The notes: a model not told the origin generated them from the letters alone. DNA of 64,000 bases from Acinetobacter pseudolwoffii (GCF_002803605.1 NZ_PHRG01000001.1:310001-374000), one strand, 5' to 3'; counted from the first letter of the stretch, positions 16,851 to 26,673 are shown. Program-made: numbers and translations.

Positions 16851-17978
16851 ATGCATATCGCCATTATCGGCGCTGGCATCACCGGGTTGATGTCGGCGCT
16901 GGAACTGCTTGAACAGGGATGTTCTGTCACGATTTTTGATCAGCAAGTTGCCGGGCAGGCTGCGTCTTGGGCCGGAGGCGGGATTCTTTCTCCGATGTAT
17001 CCCTGGCGCTACCCCGCTGCAGTCAATACGTTGGCTCGGCATGCCAAACCGCTCTATCAGGACTGGAATCAAAAACTGCAGCCAGTGACCGGTATCGATT
17101 TCCAGATTCATGAAACAGGCATGCTGATTTTTGATGAAGATGATTTTGAGCTTGGCTTGCGCTATGCGGAAAAATATCAGGACCCTCAGCAACAGGCCGA
17201 ATTGCTTGATCAGACTCAGCTACAACAAATCAATCCCCGAATTGATCAGCGCAAGTTCAAACAGGCGATTTACTTTCCGGAACTGGCCAATATCCGCAAT
17301 CCGCGACTATTACAGTCGGTCATCAGCTATTTAAAACAGCATCCGCATGTCACCTGGCAAGAGCACTGTAAAATCACTCAGCTCAATATTCAGCAAGGCT
17401 GGGTAACGAGTGTGTCCAGTGAAAGTGGTCAACACTTTCAGGCAGATCAGTTTGTAATCGCCACAGGCGCATGGTCTGCAGGCTGGTCAGAACAGCTTGG
17501 CTGTGAAATTCCGGTGCAACCGGTGCAAGGACAAATGCTGCTGTTTAAAACCCCAGAAAACTGGCTACCGAGCATGTGCATGAACAAGGTCATGTATCTG
17601 ATTCCACGGCGCGACGGACATGTTGTATGTGGTTCCAGTATGCGTCAGGTCGGTTTTGACACCTCGCCTTCTGCTGAAATCCGGCAAGATATTCTACAGG
17701 CTTGTCTGGAGATGGTGCCGGAACTGGCGGATTTTCCGCTGGTCAAGCAATGGGCCGGATTAAGACCCAGCTCACCCGATGGTATTCCCTATATTGGCAA
17801 AATCCCCGAATTGCAAAATGCCTGGGCCAATTTTGGCCATTTCCGCAATGGCTTATGCATGGCCCCAGCCTCAGGCAAATTACTGGCTCAATTGATGCTT
17901 GCACAAACACCGACCATTGTAGATCCACAGCCCTATGCTCCGGCCCATCTATTGGAGCCAGGTCGCTTAGTGCTTTAG
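16851..17978 (+). CDS. thiO: Glycine oxidase ThiO
   Basis: A 375-residue FAD-dependent D-amino-acid-oxidase-family protein. IAIIGAGITGLMSALELLE is the dinucleotide-binding loop, WAGGGILSPMYPWRYP is characteristic of ThiO, and GLRPSSPDGIPYIG with FGHFRNGLCMAP forms the C-terminal FAD contact. ThiO oxidises glycine to iminoglycine for the thiazole half of thiamine. The other thi genes are not in the window. Its last 12 bp overlap the convergent epimerase gene. Confidence 0.92.
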   Translation: MHIAIIGAGITGLMSALELLEQGCSVTIFDQQVAGQAASWAGGGILSPMYPWRYPAAVNTLARHAKPLYQDWNQKLQPVTGIDFQIHETGMLIFDEDDFELGLRYAEKYQDPQQQAELLDQTQLQQINPRIDQRKFKQAIYFPELANIRNPRLLQSVISYLKQHPHVTWQEHCKITQLNIQQGWVTSVSSESGQHFQADQFVIATGAWSAGWSEQLGCEIPVQPVQGQMLLFKTPENWLPSMCMNKVMYLIPRRDGHVVCGSSMRQVGFDTSPSAEIRQDILQACLEMVPELADFPLVKQWAGLRPSSPDGIPYIGKIPELQNAWANFGHFRNGLCMAPASGKLLAQLMLAQTPTIVDPQPYAPAHLLEPGRLVL

Positions 17979-18872
17979 GATATTATGCAGCGCTTCTTTC
18001 AAGGTTGGATAATCAAACTGAAAGCCCGCATCCTGTAAAGCTTGAGGCTGTACATACTGACCGTTTAAAACCAGTTGCGATTGTTCTCCCAGCATCATTT
18101 TCAAACTGCATGCTGGCAGTGGCAGTAAAGGTTTGCGTTTCAGTAGCTGTGCAGCAGTCCGGGCAAACTGTGCCTGACTGACTTTTTCCGGAGCAACCAC
18201 ATTAAAAATCTGCCCGGTCGTCGTTTCAAGCATCAAGAATTCAATCGCACGCAATACATCTTCTAAATGCACCCAAGTGACTGGCTGACGCCCATGACCA
18301 ATCCGCCCGAACAGATTCAGTTTAATCGGCAATAACATCTGCGGCAGAATTCCACCACCTTTGCCGAAGACCACAGCAAAGCGAACAATTTTGGTGTCCT
18401 GACTGCTATAGGACAAAGCCAGTTGTTCCCACTTCGCACAGAGCTCAGACATAAAAATATCTTGTGGCGGGCTTTGTTCCGTACAGACCTGCTCCCAGCG
18501 CTCGCTCGGGTCAATACCATAATAACCAACGGCTGAGGTTGAAATAATCCGTTTCGGTTTGATCTGGTATTTTTCTAAATAGTCAAATAACTGTTTGGTG
18601 GTGTCTAAACGGCTATCCAGCAATTTCTTTTTACGCGCTGCCGTCCAGCGTCCCTGACCGATGCTTTCGCCAGCCAGATTAATCACATAATCAATCTGAG
18701 GCTGTTTTAATTCATCCAGCTGGTTAATCCAGTGAAAATCTGGATGCGGTTCAGATTGATTCTTGCGGCGGGTCAGCCCAATCACCCGATAATCACGTTC
18801 CAATAAAAAACGCACCAGATGACTGCCAATAAAACCACTCGCTCCCGTCACCAGCACTACAGGTTTATACAT
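17967..18872 (-). CDS. TIGR01777-family NAD(P)-dependent epimerase (YfcH-like)
   Basis: A 301-residue extended short-chain dehydrogenase. VLVTGASGFIGSHLVRFLL is the NAD(P)-binding loop, YVINLAGESIGQGRW is the hallmark of the TIGR01777/YfcH group, and STSAVGYYG contains the catalytic Ser and Tyr. The C-terminal third is the DUF1731-type extension (LKEALHNIL). Substrate is unknown in the family. It overlaps the end of thiO by 12 bp tail to tail. Confidence 0.9.
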   Translation of the reverse strand: MYKPVVLVTGASGFIGSHLVRFLLERDYRVIGLTRRKNQSEPHPDFHWINQLDELKQPQIDYVINLAGESIGQGRWTAARKKKLLDSRLDTTKQLFDYLEKYQIKPKRIISTSAVGYYGIDPSERWEQVCTEQSPPQDIFMSELCAKWEQLALSYSSQDTKIVRFAVVFGKGGGILPQMLLPIKLNLFGRIGHGRQPVTWVHLEDVLRAIEFLMLETTTGQIFNVVAPEKVSQAQFARTAAQLLKRKPLLPLPACSLKMMLGEQSQLVLNGQYVQPQALQDAGFQFDYPTLKEALHNILKH

Positions 18873-18908
18873 TCGTCATTCTTCGCCTTATTATTTTCTT
18901 GGTTTAAA

Positions 18909-19010
18909 TTATACGCCACTCATCTTCAGCTTTTTTAAAGCAGGAATATCTTTGTCGTGGTGAATTTGTATCCAGCCTGATGCGATCAATCTATCAAGAT
19001 CAATCGTCAT
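18909..19010 (-). CDS. Candidate small protein, 33 residues
   Basis: ATG 19010 has AGGTGG at good spacing and starts 15 bp after the membrane-protein gene on the same strand. The frame reads MTIDLDRLIASGWIQIHHDK, then a short basic tail. It is amphipathic, without a membrane segment. I do not recognise it. It may be a real small gene or the leftover of a larger one. Confidence 0.4.
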   Translation of the reverse strand: MTIDLDRLIASGWIQIHHDKDIPALKKLKMSGV

Positions 19011-19025
19011 AAAGCCACCTACCTA

Positions 19026-19487
19026 TCAGGCCTGCGGCGAATTGCCAAACATTTGATCTGCCATACGCTGTGCCTGCTTGCCATAAAACCAGTACGTCAG
19101 CAGATATAGTGGAATTGCGATCATCAGGAACATGATCAGCACAATGCTCATAAACTGTGGCTGCTGTAGATACAGCAAGAAGTCCTGCCAGGCATTCGGA
19201 TTGGAACGGGTGGCGATCACAATACCGAGCAAGAGAAATAATAAATTATAGCCCCAGTAAATCAGGCTAAAACCCAGGGTAAATTTTTTACGCTCTGCTT
19301 GAGTCGGCGCACGTTTTTGCTGTTTTAAAAATTTAAATAGCACCCAAATCATGGCCACCAGATAGGGAACAATCGTCAAAACTGCGCCCATGCCCATCGG
19401 CAGCAAGGCTGCCAGTACACCGCAAATACAGGTAAAAATAAAACAGATAAAGAAAAACCAGATAAAATAACGACTTAGCGGCAACAT
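19026..19487 (-). CDS. Small inner-membrane protein, probably ABZJ_00895 family
   Basis: A 153-residue protein with four hydrophobic segments (about 8-30, 36-54, 70-92 and 112-136) and a basic loop KQQKRAPTQAERKK in the middle. The layout and sequence recall the Acinetobacter-specific ABZJ_00895 family, a recollection I cannot check. No catalytic or transport motif is seen. It is followed by a candidate 33-residue ORF and the epimerase gene on the same strand. Confidence 0.65.
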   Translation of the reverse strand: MLPLSRYFIWFFFICFIFTCICGVLAALLPMGMGAVLTIVPYLVAMIWVLFKFLKQQKRAPTQAERKKFTLGFSLIYWGYNLLFLLLGIVIATRSNPNAWQDFLLYLQQPQFMSIVLIMFLMIAIPLYLLTYWFYGKQAQRMADQMFGNSPQA

Positions 19488-19589
19488 ATGTATGACTCAG
19501 TGATCTTCAATAAGCTAGTATAAAAAAAATCAGGTTTTTTTTCATTTTATTGTCAACCATCCACTACAAGGTGACGTTATATAGAGTAC

Positions 19590-19748
19590 AAGGTACAAAA
19601 ATTTGGACTGGCATCCACGAATTTTTGCTGACCTTTAGAGCTAAAGCAATAAGTCCAGTGTACAGGGAAATTTTGAATAGCAGCCAAAATCTTCATGTAA
19701 CACAAATTTGACCGACGATTTCACATCACTCGAATCGTCGGTTTTTAT
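19590..19748 (+). ncRNA. Candidate small RNA ending in an orphan terminator
   Basis: The gene-free interval 19488-19956 holds, on the plus strand, a long-range helix TGGACT (19604-19609) with AGTCCA (19652-19657), a tight hairpin CTTTAG-AG-CTAAAG (19633-19646), and a classic terminator: ACCGACGATT / AATCGTCGGT (19711-19720, 19733-19742) plus T-run. No plus-strand CDS precedes it. The 5' end is not determined; TATATA at 19578 is a possible -10. The rest of the interval up to sbcD shows nothing clear. Confidence 0.4.
19711..19748 (+). terminator. Rho-independent terminator with no upstream gene
   Basis: 10-bp perfect stem ACCGACGATT / AATCGTCGGT, 12-nt loop, then TTTTTATTTTTT on the plus strand only. 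Confidence 0.85.
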
Positions 19749-19956
19749 TTTTTAAAATTCCGATTTTTCAGCCTGATGAATTGCATGACTGTTCAAGACT
19801 GGGTGATTTAGACATGACTATCCTGCCATTTTGCCTACTGATTAAAATAAATTCAGCCTGACATCAGCAACAATTCGCTGAAATATCTTTTTTAAGTAGA
19901 TTTTCCCCTCAGCTTTTTCCTATAGTAGCAAGGCAGACATTTCAGGGTTCATCTAC

Positions 19957-21210
19957 ATGGCAGTTCATTTTCTTCACACTTCCGATTGGCATCTGGGACA
20001 ATTTTTCCATAACCATGACCGTGAATTTGAACATACTCAATTTTTAAACTGGTTGCTAGAGCAAATTAAAACCAAGCAGCCACAAGCCCTATTAATTGCT
20101 GGTGATATTTTTGATGTGATTAATCCGGCCTCGAGTGCGCAAAAGCAACTGTATCAATTTCTGGCCGATGCCCATGAACTCGCACCGCATATGCAGACCT
20201 TGATGATCGCAGGAAATCATGACTCGGGTTATCGAATTGAACAGGTTGAACCTTTATTGGCTAAATACAATGCCAAAGCGGTCGGGATTGTGGGCCGAAC
20301 TGCTGAAAACACCCTGAACCTGGATCGTTTGCTGATTCCGATTTATGACCAGCAACAAAACATCATTGCCTGGTGTCTGACCCTGCCCTATTTGCGTAGC
20401 GCCGAAATTACCGGACTAAATGAACATACTACTAACAGTCAAAACGCGATTAGCTATCTGCATCAACAACTGATCGCTGAAGCCAAGGCACGCAAACAGC
20501 CCCATCAGGCACTGATTTTAATGTCGCATGCACATATGCAAGGCAGCGAAACTTCGGATTCTGAACGCCCGATTATTGTCGGCAATGAGGAAGCTTTATC
20601 AACGGCATTATTTGATGATGTGATTGATTATGTTGCATTGGGGCATTTGCATAAACCGCAGAAAGTCGGTCAGGAACATATCCGCTATAGTGGTTCGCCT
20701 ATCCCATTGTCATTTAGCGAGATTAACTATAAGCATCAAGTGGTTGAAGTCAGAATTGATCCTCAATTAGAAGATGATGCACGTTTCCAATTTGAAGCTT
20801 TGCTGATTCCACGCAGTGTACGCCTGCATCGACTACGTGGTGAACTCAATGAAATCTTTGAGCAGATTCGTACCCTTGAACATGGAGAAATTGCAGCAAT
20901 TGATCAACGTGAATATGTCGATATTGAATATCATACTGCAACACCTCCCCCACCCAATTTAAGACAATGCTTTGAAGATGCACTTCCACCGAATCGCTAT
21001 CGCTTGGTGCGCATATCCCGTCAATATCAAGCCTTTAATCTTGATGATGCACAAACTCAAAAAATCCATTTAGAACCGCCGACGCCAAAAAAACTATTTG
21101 AACAGCTTTGGGTCAAACAGGGTTACAGCGCTGATGACTCGGTGCTCAAAGATTTCCTCAGCCTGGTTGCTGAGGCGGAAACCAGTATTGATGCTGATGA
21201 AACAGCATAA
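19957..21210 (+). CDS. sbcD: Exonuclease SbcCD subunit D
   Basis: The Mre11-like nuclease of the SbcCD complex, which trims hairpins and protein-blocked DNA ends. The 417 residues carry the five phosphoesterase motifs: HTSDWHLGQ, GDIFD, GNHDSG, SHAHM and LGHLHKPQ, which bind two manganese ions. The sbcC gene follows 9 bp later in the same direction. The C-terminal extension (after about 340) fits the SbcC-contact region. Confidence 0.96.
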   Translation: MAVHFLHTSDWHLGQFFHNHDREFEHTQFLNWLLEQIKTKQPQALLIAGDIFDVINPASSAQKQLYQFLADAHELAPHMQTLMIAGNHDSGYRIEQVEPLLAKYNAKAVGIVGRTAENTLNLDRLLIPIYDQQQNIIAWCLTLPYLRSAEITGLNEHTTNSQNAISYLHQQLIAEAKARKQPHQALILMSHAHMQGSETSDSERPIIVGNEEALSTALFDDVIDYVALGHLHKPQKVGQEHIRYSGSPIPLSFSEINYKHQVVEVRIDPQLEDDARFQFEALLIPRSVRLHRLRGELNEIFEQIRTLEHGEIAAIDQREYVDIEYHTATPPPPNLRQCFEDALPPNRYRLVRISRQYQAFNLDDAQTQKIHLEPPTPKKLFEQLWVKQGYSADDSVLKDFLSLVAEAETSIDADETA

Positions 21211-21219
21211 GGATATGCC

Positions 21220-24200
21220 ATGAAAATTTTATCTATTCGTATAAAAAACTTGGCATCGCTTGCAGGCGAACATTTTATTGATTTTGAAAGTAATCCACTT
21301 GCCAGCGCAGGTTTAATTGCCATTGTCGGTAAAACTGGCGCAGGAAAGTCCACAATTCTGGATGCCATGTGTTTGGCGCTGTTCAATCGTGTGCCTCGTT
21401 TAAAAGATAGCGATGGTAAACTGACAGATATCGATGGTTCTGAACTTCTCACCAATTCCCCCTTAACTGTTTTGCGCCGTGGCACAGGACATGGTTTTGC
21501 AGAACTCAGTTTTGTTGCTCAGGATCAAAAAGTATATTTGGCACGTTGGGAAATTAAACGTGCACGTGAAAATCCGACAGGTAAATTGCAAAGTGTGCAA
21601 CGTTCCCTGAAATGTCTCAGTGATGGCAATATTCTGGCCGATAAAGCCAAAGCAGTCGAAGCTAAAATTTTGCAAATTACTCAGTTGAGTTTTGAACAAT
21701 TTACCCGTGCCGTTTTATTGGCTCAGTCTGAAGTTACTGCATTTTTAAAATCAAGAGATAATGAACGTGGTGAACTACTGGAATATCTAACAAACTCCAG
21801 TATTTTTGGCAAAATTGGTCAATTGGCATATGAAAAAACCAAGCAGATAGCCAATCAGCGTAAAGCTTTAGAAGTCAGACTCGGTGATATTGAAATTTTA
21901 TCAGAAGAAGATTTAGCGACGATCAGTGATCAATTCCAGCTAATCTGTACCGAATACAAAAAATTAGAACAAGAAAAATCAGCACTCGAAAAAAACCAGC
22001 AATGGTTTGAGCAAAAGCAGAAGTTAGAACATGATGTGCAGCAACGACAGCTTCAGCATGCGGAACAACAACAAAAATTTGATTTACTGAATACGGAACG
22101 TGGCCGTCTAAAACAACTCGAAGTTTTTGCATCCATCCGTCCAAGTATGATCCAGCAAGAAAAAACACAAACAGAATTAGCTCGGTTAAAACCCCAAATT
22201 CAAAGTGCTGAATTACAGTTTCATAGCATTCAGCAAGTTTTTGAGCAAGAACAGACTGCATTTAAACAGATTGATGAACAACTCAAAGCGTTACAGCATT
22301 TTGAACACACCCATCAACACCGTATTAATCAAGTCCGTCACTGTATTCAAGAACGTGAATTCATTGGCAAACAGTTTGTTAAAGCAAAATCTGTATTGGA
22401 CCAGTTTCAAAAAGAGTTACAGCCCTTAATCCTGGTACAAACTCAGTTACACAACGAATCAGCGCAATTCAAGTCAGATCAGCAAAAACAGACCGAACAG
22501 TTGAATCAAACGATGCAACTGAGCAGTTTAGATGATGGACTTTCCGCGCATCTCGCACAGTTACAACGATTTATTCAGTATTACCAAAGTTTTGAACAAC
22601 AATATGGCGATATTGTTTCTGCTAGAACCGATTTAAGTCAGAAACAACAGCAATTGGAATCACTACAACAGCAGTTTGGTGATGACCAAAAAATTGATCA
22701 CCAGCTATCAGAACTTCGCCACAATCATGCAAAAAAACTGGAGCAACAACATCAATTTGGCTTAATTCAAAATCAATTTAAACAATGGCTACAACAACGC
22801 TCTGAACAGCATCAACTACAAACAACGTGCAATGCGCTCGCACAGCAGAGTGCCCAAAGTAAAATCCAAGTTGATGTGCAAGAACAGCAATACCAAACCC
22901 ATAAACTTGAACGTGAAAACTTACAACGCATGCTGCAACAACAGCGTTTATTGCATGCTGAAAATATTGAGAAATTACGCGAGCAATTGGTGGATGGAGA
23001 AGCCTGCTTAGTCTGTGGCAGTGTCCATCATCCATTTAAAACTGATCTTTCTGCACTATCGAGTGAACTCGTCAATTTGCAAGAGCAACAAGAGCAGCAA
23101 GCAATTCAAATCGAACAAGACAGTTTTAATGCCTGGCAAAAGATTCAGCAATTACACACACAGCAAACAGCGTCTTTGAGCGAACAGCAAAAACGTCTCG
23201 ACGATTTAAATATTCAACATCAACAGCATGAACAGGCGCTTTATCAAAGCTTCAAAAATGCTCAAATTCAAATAGACTTAACCCAACAGTCTGAACAGAT
23301 TGAACAGCAACTGCTTCAAGTCAATCAAACCCTGCAACAAGAAAAAATCACGCTAGAGGAAAATATCAAACAACTGGAGGAGGCTGAAAAAACCCAACGG
23401 AATTTAACCCACAATATTCAGCAGATCTCACAACAACTGTCGATCGTTCAACAAGCTGAACAGAATATTCAATACCTGCTAGACCTGCTCACTGCTGATC
23501 AACGAGATGCTTGGCAAAAGCAAACCCTAACTGTTGCACAACATATTGCGCAACAATTGCATGAGCGTCAGCAGCTGTTGCAGAATCTTGAGACTTTAAA
23601 TCAGCAACTGAATGAGAAAGCTCAACTCCTCGCTCAAAAAAATAACGAGATTCAAGCCAAAAACAATCAGATTGAACTCGCTGAAAAAGATAAAGTTGAA
23701 TTTGAGCGTCAAGGACAACAGAACAAGGAACTTGCCGTTCAGCTTATTTTTGAGATGACACAAACTTCGGTCGATAAACCGCATGAATGGCTGAATCAAC
23801 ACGATGAACAGCGTAAAAACTTACAGCTGCAACATCAGCAAATACAACAAAGTTTCGAAACAGCTCGGCAACAATTTGATCACCAACACCGTCAGCTTGA
23901 TCAACTCAAAATTCAGTTGGCTCAATTTGAAGCCCAGCATCATGCTTGCGCTTTGGAAATCGAACATTGGTTAAATCAACATTTAGATTTTAATCATGCT
24001 TTAATTTCAGAATTCAGCCTTATTTCAACGGAAGAAACTCAAAATCTACGTCAATATATTCAAGACATCGAACATGCTTTAGTCGATGCGACGTCTGCAC
24101 TCAACACCACCCAACAGTTGCTCACTCAACATTTAAAAACTCAACCTGAAATACAAGTTTTACAAATTGAAAGTGCTATTGCACTCAACCTGAATGCCTT

Positions 24201-24816
24201 AGCCGAGCGACAAGAACAGCGTGACCAACTCAAAGCCAAGTTAGATGTGCATTACTCAAACCTAGACAAGCAAAAACAATTTGCGGATCAAATTATCCAA
24301 ATTCAAACTGAAGAACATCGCTGGAATAAAATTTCCAGTTTAATGGGTGATGCCACAGGTAAAAAATTCCGTGATTATGCACAGCAATACAACCTTGATA
24401 TTTTGCTTGAATTTGCCAATCAGCAACTTGCGATGCTGTCTCAGCGTTACACCTTAAAACGTTTAGACAACTCACTCAGTCTTGCCATTATTGACCATGA
24501 TATGGATGGTGAAACCCGTTCTGTTTCATCGCTTTCTGGTGGTGAGTCATTCTTGACCGCCCTTGCCTTGTCGTTGGCCATTGCCAATATGGCTTCAGGC
24601 TCAATGAAAATTGAATCGCTATTTATTGATGAAGGTTTTGGAACCTTGGATGCCTCTTCATTACACATGGTGATGAATGCACTCGATCAACTGCAAAGCC
24701 AAGGCCGTAAAGTGGTGCTGATCTCGCATATCCAGGAAATGCATGAACGGATTCCAGTACAGATTCAGGTCAAGCCAGTCGGTGCTGGCGCCAGTACCAT
24801 TCAGATTATAGGTTGA
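21220..24816 (+). CDS. sbcC: Exonuclease SbcCD subunit C (Rad50-like SMC ATPase)
   Basis: The 1198-residue SMC-like ATPase. Walker A is IVGKTGAGKSTILDAM near residue 36; the signature SSLSGGESFLTALALSLA and Walker B ESLFIDEGFGTLD lie near the C-terminus. Between them are two long glutamine-rich coiled coils split by the zinc hook Cys596-LeuVal-Cys599 (CLVCGSVHHP). It powers and gates the SbcD nuclease. Glutamine codons dominate the arms, giving locally unusual composition. The acyltransferase gene starts 2 bp after its stop. Confidence 0.96.
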   Translation: MKILSIRIKNLASLAGEHFIDFESNPLASAGLIAIVGKTGAGKSTILDAMCLALFNRVPRLKDSDGKLTDIDGSELLTNSPLTVLRRGTGHGFAELSFVAQDQKVYLARWEIKRARENPTGKLQSVQRSLKCLSDGNILADKAKAVEAKILQITQLSFEQFTRAVLLAQSEVTAFLKSRDNERGELLEYLTNSSIFGKIGQLAYEKTKQIANQRKALEVRLGDIEILSEEDLATISDQFQLICTEYKKLEQEKSALEKNQQWFEQKQKLEHDVQQRQLQHAEQQQKFDLLNTERGRLKQLEVFASIRPSMIQQEKTQTELARLKPQIQSAELQFHSIQQVFEQEQTAFKQIDEQLKALQHFEHTHQHRINQVRHCIQEREFIGKQFVKAKSVLDQFQKELQPLILVQTQLHNESAQFKSDQQKQTEQLNQTMQLSSLDDGLSAHLAQLQRFIQYYQSFEQQYGDIVSARTDLSQKQQQLESLQQQFGDDQKIDHQLSELRHNHAKKLEQQHQFGLIQNQFKQWLQQRSEQHQLQTTCNALAQQSAQSKIQVDVQEQQYQTHKLERENLQRMLQQQRLLHAENIEKLREQLVDGEACLVCGSVHHPFKTDLSALSSELVNLQEQQEQQAIQIEQDSFNAWQKIQQLHTQQTASLSEQQKRLDDLNIQHQQHEQALYQSFKNAQIQIDLTQQSEQIEQQLLQVNQTLQQEKITLEENIKQLEEAEKTQRNLTHNIQQISQQLSIVQQAEQNIQYLLDLLTADQRDAWQKQTLTVAQHIAQQLHERQQLLQNLETLNQQLNEKAQLLAQKNNEIQAKNNQIELAEKDKVEFERQGQQNKELAVQLIFEMTQTSVDKPHEWLNQHDEQRKNLQLQHQQIQQSFETARQQFDHQHRQLDQLKIQLAQFEAQHHACALEIEHWLNQHLDFNHALISEFSLISTEETQNLRQYIQDIEHALVDATSALNTTQQLLTQHLKTQPEIQVLQIESAIALNLNALAERQEQRDQLKAKLDVHYSNLDKQKQFADQIIQIQTEEHRWNKISSLMGDATGKKFRDYAQQYNLDILLEFANQQLAMLSQRYTLKRLDNSLSLAIIDHDMDGETRSVSSLSGGESFLTALALSLAIANMASGSMKIESLFIDEGFGTLDASSLHMVMNALDQLQSQGRKVVLISHIQEMHERIPVQIQVKPVGAGASTIQIIG

Positions 24817-24818
24817 CA

Positions 24819-25928
24819 ATGATGCACCCTGCCCCAGACAAGCTCTCGCCCTATTTCAGCTTACAGCTCGAGAGCCTACGGGGCATCAGTGCCATTGTTG
24901 TACTGTTCACGCATTGCTTTCAGGCCTTTATCGCCCCTTTTGACCTCAGCCTGTATTCATGGGTGCGCCTGCTTGGTCAGGCCGCGGTCATGATTTTCTT
25001 TGTTCTGAGTGGTTATCTGATTGGCTATTCGATCCAGCACAATATTCATCAGCATGGTCAGCTCAATCTGCGCCGTTATACCCAACAGCGTTATCGCAGG
25101 ATTTTGCCACCCTTTCTGTTTGCCATGGCTCTGAGCCTGTTGTTGTATCTGTTGGTACCACTACTCTTTGCCACTCAAAGCCATGCCTTTCAAAACAGTT
25201 TTGGCATGATGATCCGGACTGACTATGGTCTCGATTCAGGTGATTTTATTGGCGCTCTGCTGTTTTTGAATGGCTTCATCACGCCTACAGTTTCAGCCAA
25301 TGCCCCGCTCTGGAGCCTGAGTTATGAAGTCTGGTTCTATGTCTTGGCCGGATTTCTGCCTTTTTTCAAAGATTCAGAAATAGCCAAAATCGGCTTTTTT
25401 AGTGTTTTAATCGTTTTATCCATCCTGAATATTCAGTTTTTTATTTATTTTCTGGTCTGGCTGATGGCCTTTGCCTGTTCATTTCGTCATATCCAGCGAC
25501 ATTTTCTAAACCGGTTACAAGTGCTTAAACTGGGGTTATTTGGCTTGGCATTTCTAATCGCCTGCATTGATGCTTACCAGTTTCATATCGTCGATCAAGC
25601 CCGACAATATCGCGCTGCAAATTTTACTCTCTTTAATTTCTGTATCGGCCTAGCATTTAGCTGCTGGCTGGTACAACTCCAGCATCAACGCAGCTACTAT
25701 TATCCGGTCTGGGTACAATCCGCAGACTTTTCCTATACCTTGTATGTCACCCATTTCCCATTACTTTTATTTATTTTGGGCTGTATTCCGGCAACCTTGG
25801 CTTATGGTCTTGGGGGAGCGGTTTTAGCCTTGCTCGGCAGTATGGGCGGCTTAATTGTCTTTGCCTGGCTCATGGCCAAATGGCTCGAACCAGCCAGAAA
25901 AAAAGCGTTATCCAATACCCTGCGATAA
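24819..25928 (+). CDS. Acyltransferase 3 family integral membrane protein
   Basis: A 369-residue protein with about ten membrane segments and the acyltransferase-3 hallmarks: LESLRGISAIVVLFTHCF near the N-terminus (catalytic His), FFVLSGYLIGY and LWSLSYEVWFYVLAGFLP. Such proteins O-acetylate surface sugars or peptidoglycan; the substrate cannot be read here. The start ATG 24819 (or 24822) lies directly after the sbcC stop, suggesting coupling. Its last codons form part of the terminator of the convergent yggS gene. Confidence 0.9.
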   Translation: MMHPAPDKLSPYFSLQLESLRGISAIVVLFTHCFQAFIAPFDLSLYSWVRLLGQAAVMIFFVLSGYLIGYSIQHNIHQHGQLNLRRYTQQRYRRILPPFLFAMALSLLLYLLVPLLFATQSHAFQNSFGMMIRTDYGLDSGDFIGALLFLNGFITPTVSANAPLWSLSYEVWFYVLAGFLPFFKDSEIAKIGFFSVLIVLSILNIQFFIYFLVWLMAFACSFRHIQRHFLNRLQVLKLGLFGLAFLIACIDAYQFHIVDQARQYRAANFTLFNFCIGLAFSCWLVQLQHQRSYYYPVWVQSADFSYTLYVTHFPLLLFILGCIPATLAYGLGGAVLALLGSMGGLIVFAWLMAKWLEPARKKALSNTLR

Positions 25929-25934
25929 CGCTTT
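25898..25934 (-). terminator. yggS terminator embedded in the acyltransferase 3' end
   Basis: 11-bp perfect stem AAAGCGTTATC / GATAACGCTTT (25902-25912, 25924-25934) with T-run on the minus strand. The stop codon of the convergent acyltransferase gene lies within the stem. Confidence 0.85.
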
Positions 25935-25959
25935 GCTGCAAAAAACTGACATTAGTAGT

Positions 25960-26673
25960 TTATATATCTTTTTTAGGCCGTGCACCAAATAGGGCTGTGC
26001 CAACACGAACCATGGTAGAACCCGCAGCAATCGCTTCGGTCATATCCCCAGACATGCCCATACTTAAAGTATCCCAATCTTCAAGATGTGCATGCTGAAC
26101 TTTGACTGCATCAAATAAAACTTTGGCATCAGCAAAGGCTTGAGAATTATTCGGTGCTGGAATCACCATCAAACCACGTAAATGCAAATTCGGCAGTTGG
26201 CTGATTTGTGCCACCAAATCTGAAACTTCTGCCGGCTGACAGCCATCTTTGGTATCCTGAGCATCAATATTGACCTGAATACAGATATTCAGCGCAGGCT
26301 GATTATCTCCACGCTGATTCGATAAACGCTCGGCAATAATCAGACGATCTACCCCATGCACCCAGGCAAAATTTTCTGCCAGAGCCTTGGTTTTGTTGCG
26401 CTGCACATGACCAATAAAATGCCATTCAATGTCCAGCTCTTTCAGTGCCGTGATTTTTTCCAGTGCTTCCTGCAAATAATTTTCACCAAAAGCACGTTGC
26501 CCTGCCTGATACATATCTGCCAGGACGCTACTTGGCTGGGTCTTGGAAACGGCAAGCAGTTGCACCGCATCTGCTTCGCGGCCGGCCTGAACACAGGCAG
26601 TTTCAATTTGCACTAAGACCTGATTTCGTGACTGTTGCAACATATTCATTGATGGGGTTCTCATTTCATTCAT
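25960..26673 (-). CDS. yggS: YggS-family pyridoxal phosphate homeostasis protein
   Basis: A 237-residue single-domain PLP-binding barrel protein (PLPBP/YBL036C). LLAVSKTQP holds the lysine that binds PLP, FGENYLQEA and WHFIGHVQRNK follow, and GLMVIPAP and LSMGMSGDMTEAI contact the phosphate. The family keeps the PLP pool balanced. ATG 26673 has GGGA upstream; internal Met9 and Met11 are alternatives. It is divergent from pilT, an arrangement common in Acinetobacter and Pseudomonas. Confidence 0.94.
   Translation of the reverse strand: MNEMRTPSMNMLQQSRNQVLVQIETACVQAGREADAVQLLAVSKTQPSSVLADMYQAGQRAFGENYLQEALEKITALKELDIEWHFIGHVQRNKTKALAENFAWVHGVDRLIIAERLSNQRGDNQPALNICIQVNIDAQDTKDGCQPAEVSDLVAQISQLPNLHLRGLMVIPAPNNSQAFADAKVLFDAVKVQHAHLEDWDTLSMGMSGDMTEAIAAGSTMVRVGTALFGARPKKDI

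Noticed and set aside
17967..17978. Sequencing error at the thiO/epimerase overlap
   Set aside because: Both proteins have full-length, family-typical C-termini, so a true 12-bp convergent overlap is more likely.
19488..19750. 6S RNA or signal recognition particle RNA
   Set aside because: I looked for the SRP tetraloop region and the 6S central bubble and saw neither; only a generic small RNA candidate is supported.
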